From CALBPI01 sp039033995 (GTDB taxonomy: Bacteria > Pseudomonadota > Gammaproteobacteria > Steroidobacterales > Woeseiaceae), in NCBI GenBank assembly GCA_039033995.1, contig JBCCBP010000002.1, positions 203,279 to 267,278 of the forward strand: a DNA stretch of 64,000 nucleotides. Reading direction: 5' to 3'. The notes beneath the pieces are model-generated. The model saw only the letters and a program-made list of their open reading frames with translations. It did no database searches and was not told the origin of the DNA. Both the position numbers and the translations under genes were made by a program. Below are positions 63,673 to 64,000 of this stretch, piece by piece (position 1 is the stretch's first letter; every line of letters starts with the position of its first letter).

Positions 63673-63804
63673 GACAACAGGGCCAAGCGTCGAAAGACGT
63701 TATTGTGACGCACAACGCGACGGGATCATAGTGAGGCTAGGGTAAACACAAATCCAACGTTGTCGTCGCAATCACCCAACTAAAAAGCACCATGTAAGAG
63801 GTTA
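63673..63804. other. Intergenic DNA before the repeat array
   Basis: No gene seen. A TTGTCG followed after 15 nt by TAAAAA near 63760-63786 is a weak promoter candidate for the array. Nothing else was recognised. Confidence 0.4.
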
Positions 63805-63900
63805 CAGAGAGAGCGGATTGAGTCGCCCTGCGGGACTCCTCGTTAATCGGCTTAGGCCGATTAATCGAACAGGGTTCAAATCCCGATCCCCCTCTGGCCA
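63805..63900 (+). ncRNA. tRNA-like cloverleaf RNA, first unit of a tandem array
   Basis: The 5' CAGAG and GGAT pair with ATCC and CTCTG near the 3' end, forming an acceptor-like stem with an internal loop. Inside are three arms: GAGTC/GACTC (D-arm position), a 9-bp stem TTAATCGGC/GCCGATTAA with a TTAG loop (anticodon position), and GGG-TTCAAAT-CCC, an exact T-loop. The RNA would end GGCCA. The T-stem has only three strong pairs, the D-loop lacks GG and the anticodon loop has 4 nt, so this is not a normal tRNA. Bases 63815-63868 recur exactly at 63947-64000. Confidence 0.6.
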
Positions 63901-63904
63901 ATAA

Positions 63905-63927
63905 AAAAGCCCCATTGAGGGGCTTTT
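63905..63927 (+). terminator. Terminator hairpin after the first tRNA-like unit
   Basis: A 9-bp perfect stem AAAAGCCCC/GGGGCTTTT with a 5-nt loop ATTGA. The 3' arm ends in TTTT, so it should stop transcription in the plus direction and, with its A-run, also in the minus direction. It follows the CCA-like end by 4 nt, as terminators of tRNA genes often do. Confidence 0.8.
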
Positions 63928-63932
63928 GAATC

Positions 63933-64000
63933 TGGCGGAGAGGGGGGGATTGAGTCGCCCTGCGGGACTCCTCGTTAATCGGCTTAGGCCGATTAATCGA
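63933..64000 (+). ncRNA. Second tRNA-like unit, 3' part outside the window
   Basis: Begins TGGCGGAGAGGGGGGGATT and then matches unit 1 exactly through both inner hairpins. If the missing 3' part equals that of unit 1, its 5' flank would pair as AGAGGGGG with CCCCCTCT, giving a longer acceptor-like stem than unit 1. Confidence 0.5.

Larger units (their letters stand above)
63815..64000 (+). repeat. Tandem repeat with 132-nt period, cut by the window end
   Basis: The 54-nt stretch 63815-63868 is repeated without change at 63947-64000, giving a period of 132 nt. Upstream of the first copy the sequence differs from that upstream of the second, so 63815 marks the left end of the array. In the second unit the 5' flank AGAGGGGGGGAT pairs better with the acceptor-like 3' strand than in the first. 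The array probably continues beyond the window. Confidence 0.9.

Noticed and set aside
63815..64000. CRISPR array or integron attC array as explanation for the end repeat
   Set aside because: The unit is 132 nt with no short repeat-spacer pattern. The GTTRRRY/RYYYAAC core sites of attC are not found at the stem ends, and no cassette gene lies between the copies.

Overview
The window looks like chromosomal DNA of a GC-rich gammaproteobacterium. Gene order and content point that way: tig next to a Pro-Arg-His-Leu tRNA cluster, asd-fimV-truA-accD-folC-dedD-cvpA-purF, miaE, a RibBX-type fusion, a FimX-like protein and a DUF1820 gene. The lineage cannot be fixed from the sequence alone. The genes are densely packed with many 1-4 nt overlaps. 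No insertion sequence, CRISPR array or prophage is visible.

Layout. 1-1442: 5' part of tig and four tRNA genes on the minus strand, with an inverted half-copy of tRNA-His inside the cluster. 1.5-3 kb (+): cyclophilin and lpxH. 2.9-15.7 kb (-): two housekeeping runs, prmB-aroC-asd-fimV and truA-accD-folC-dedD-cvpA-purF-miaE. 15.8-19.2 kb (+): copper delivery (SCO, PCuAC), psd, epmA and msrC, converging on efp, which is the substrate of EpmA. 20-24.1 kb (+): a FimX-like degenerate GGDEF/EAL regulator followed by a second, shortened FimV-like protein. 24.1-29.9 kb (-): parC, parE and a solitary flavin-dependent halogenase. 30-38.8 kb: xseB, then the long operon glyA-nrdR-ribD-ribE-ribBX-ribH-nusB-thiL-pgpA, ending in a Ser/Thr kinase fused to a cyclic-nucleotide-binding domain. 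39-45.7 kb: ettA, a zinc-ribbon unknown, purL and a DUF1820 gene.

45.9-63.7 kb is more accessory. It holds a lone FHA/TagH-like type VI secretion protein, an overlapping hscC / J-domain / M19 dipeptidase operon, an orphan ParA-like ATPase and an unknown gene behind a strong Fur box. Next come an XRE regulator with a palindromic operator and a membrane partner, and several small envelope proteins including a frameshifted TlpA-like thioredoxin. The region ends with an RpiB-family isomerase, a TIR-transmembrane-TPR protein and a membrane diguanylate cyclase.

The most unusual signal is at the right edge (63805-64000). A 132-nt unit is repeated in tandem and cut by the window end. Each unit can fold into a tRNA-like cloverleaf with an oversized anticodon-like arm, a perfect TTCAAAT T-loop, a CCA-like end and its own terminator hairpin. 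Other items worth a second look are the inverted tRNA-His half-gene, the kinase-CNB fusion, the solitary halogenase, the FimX/FimV-like pair, the isolated TagH and the Fur-controlled orphan.
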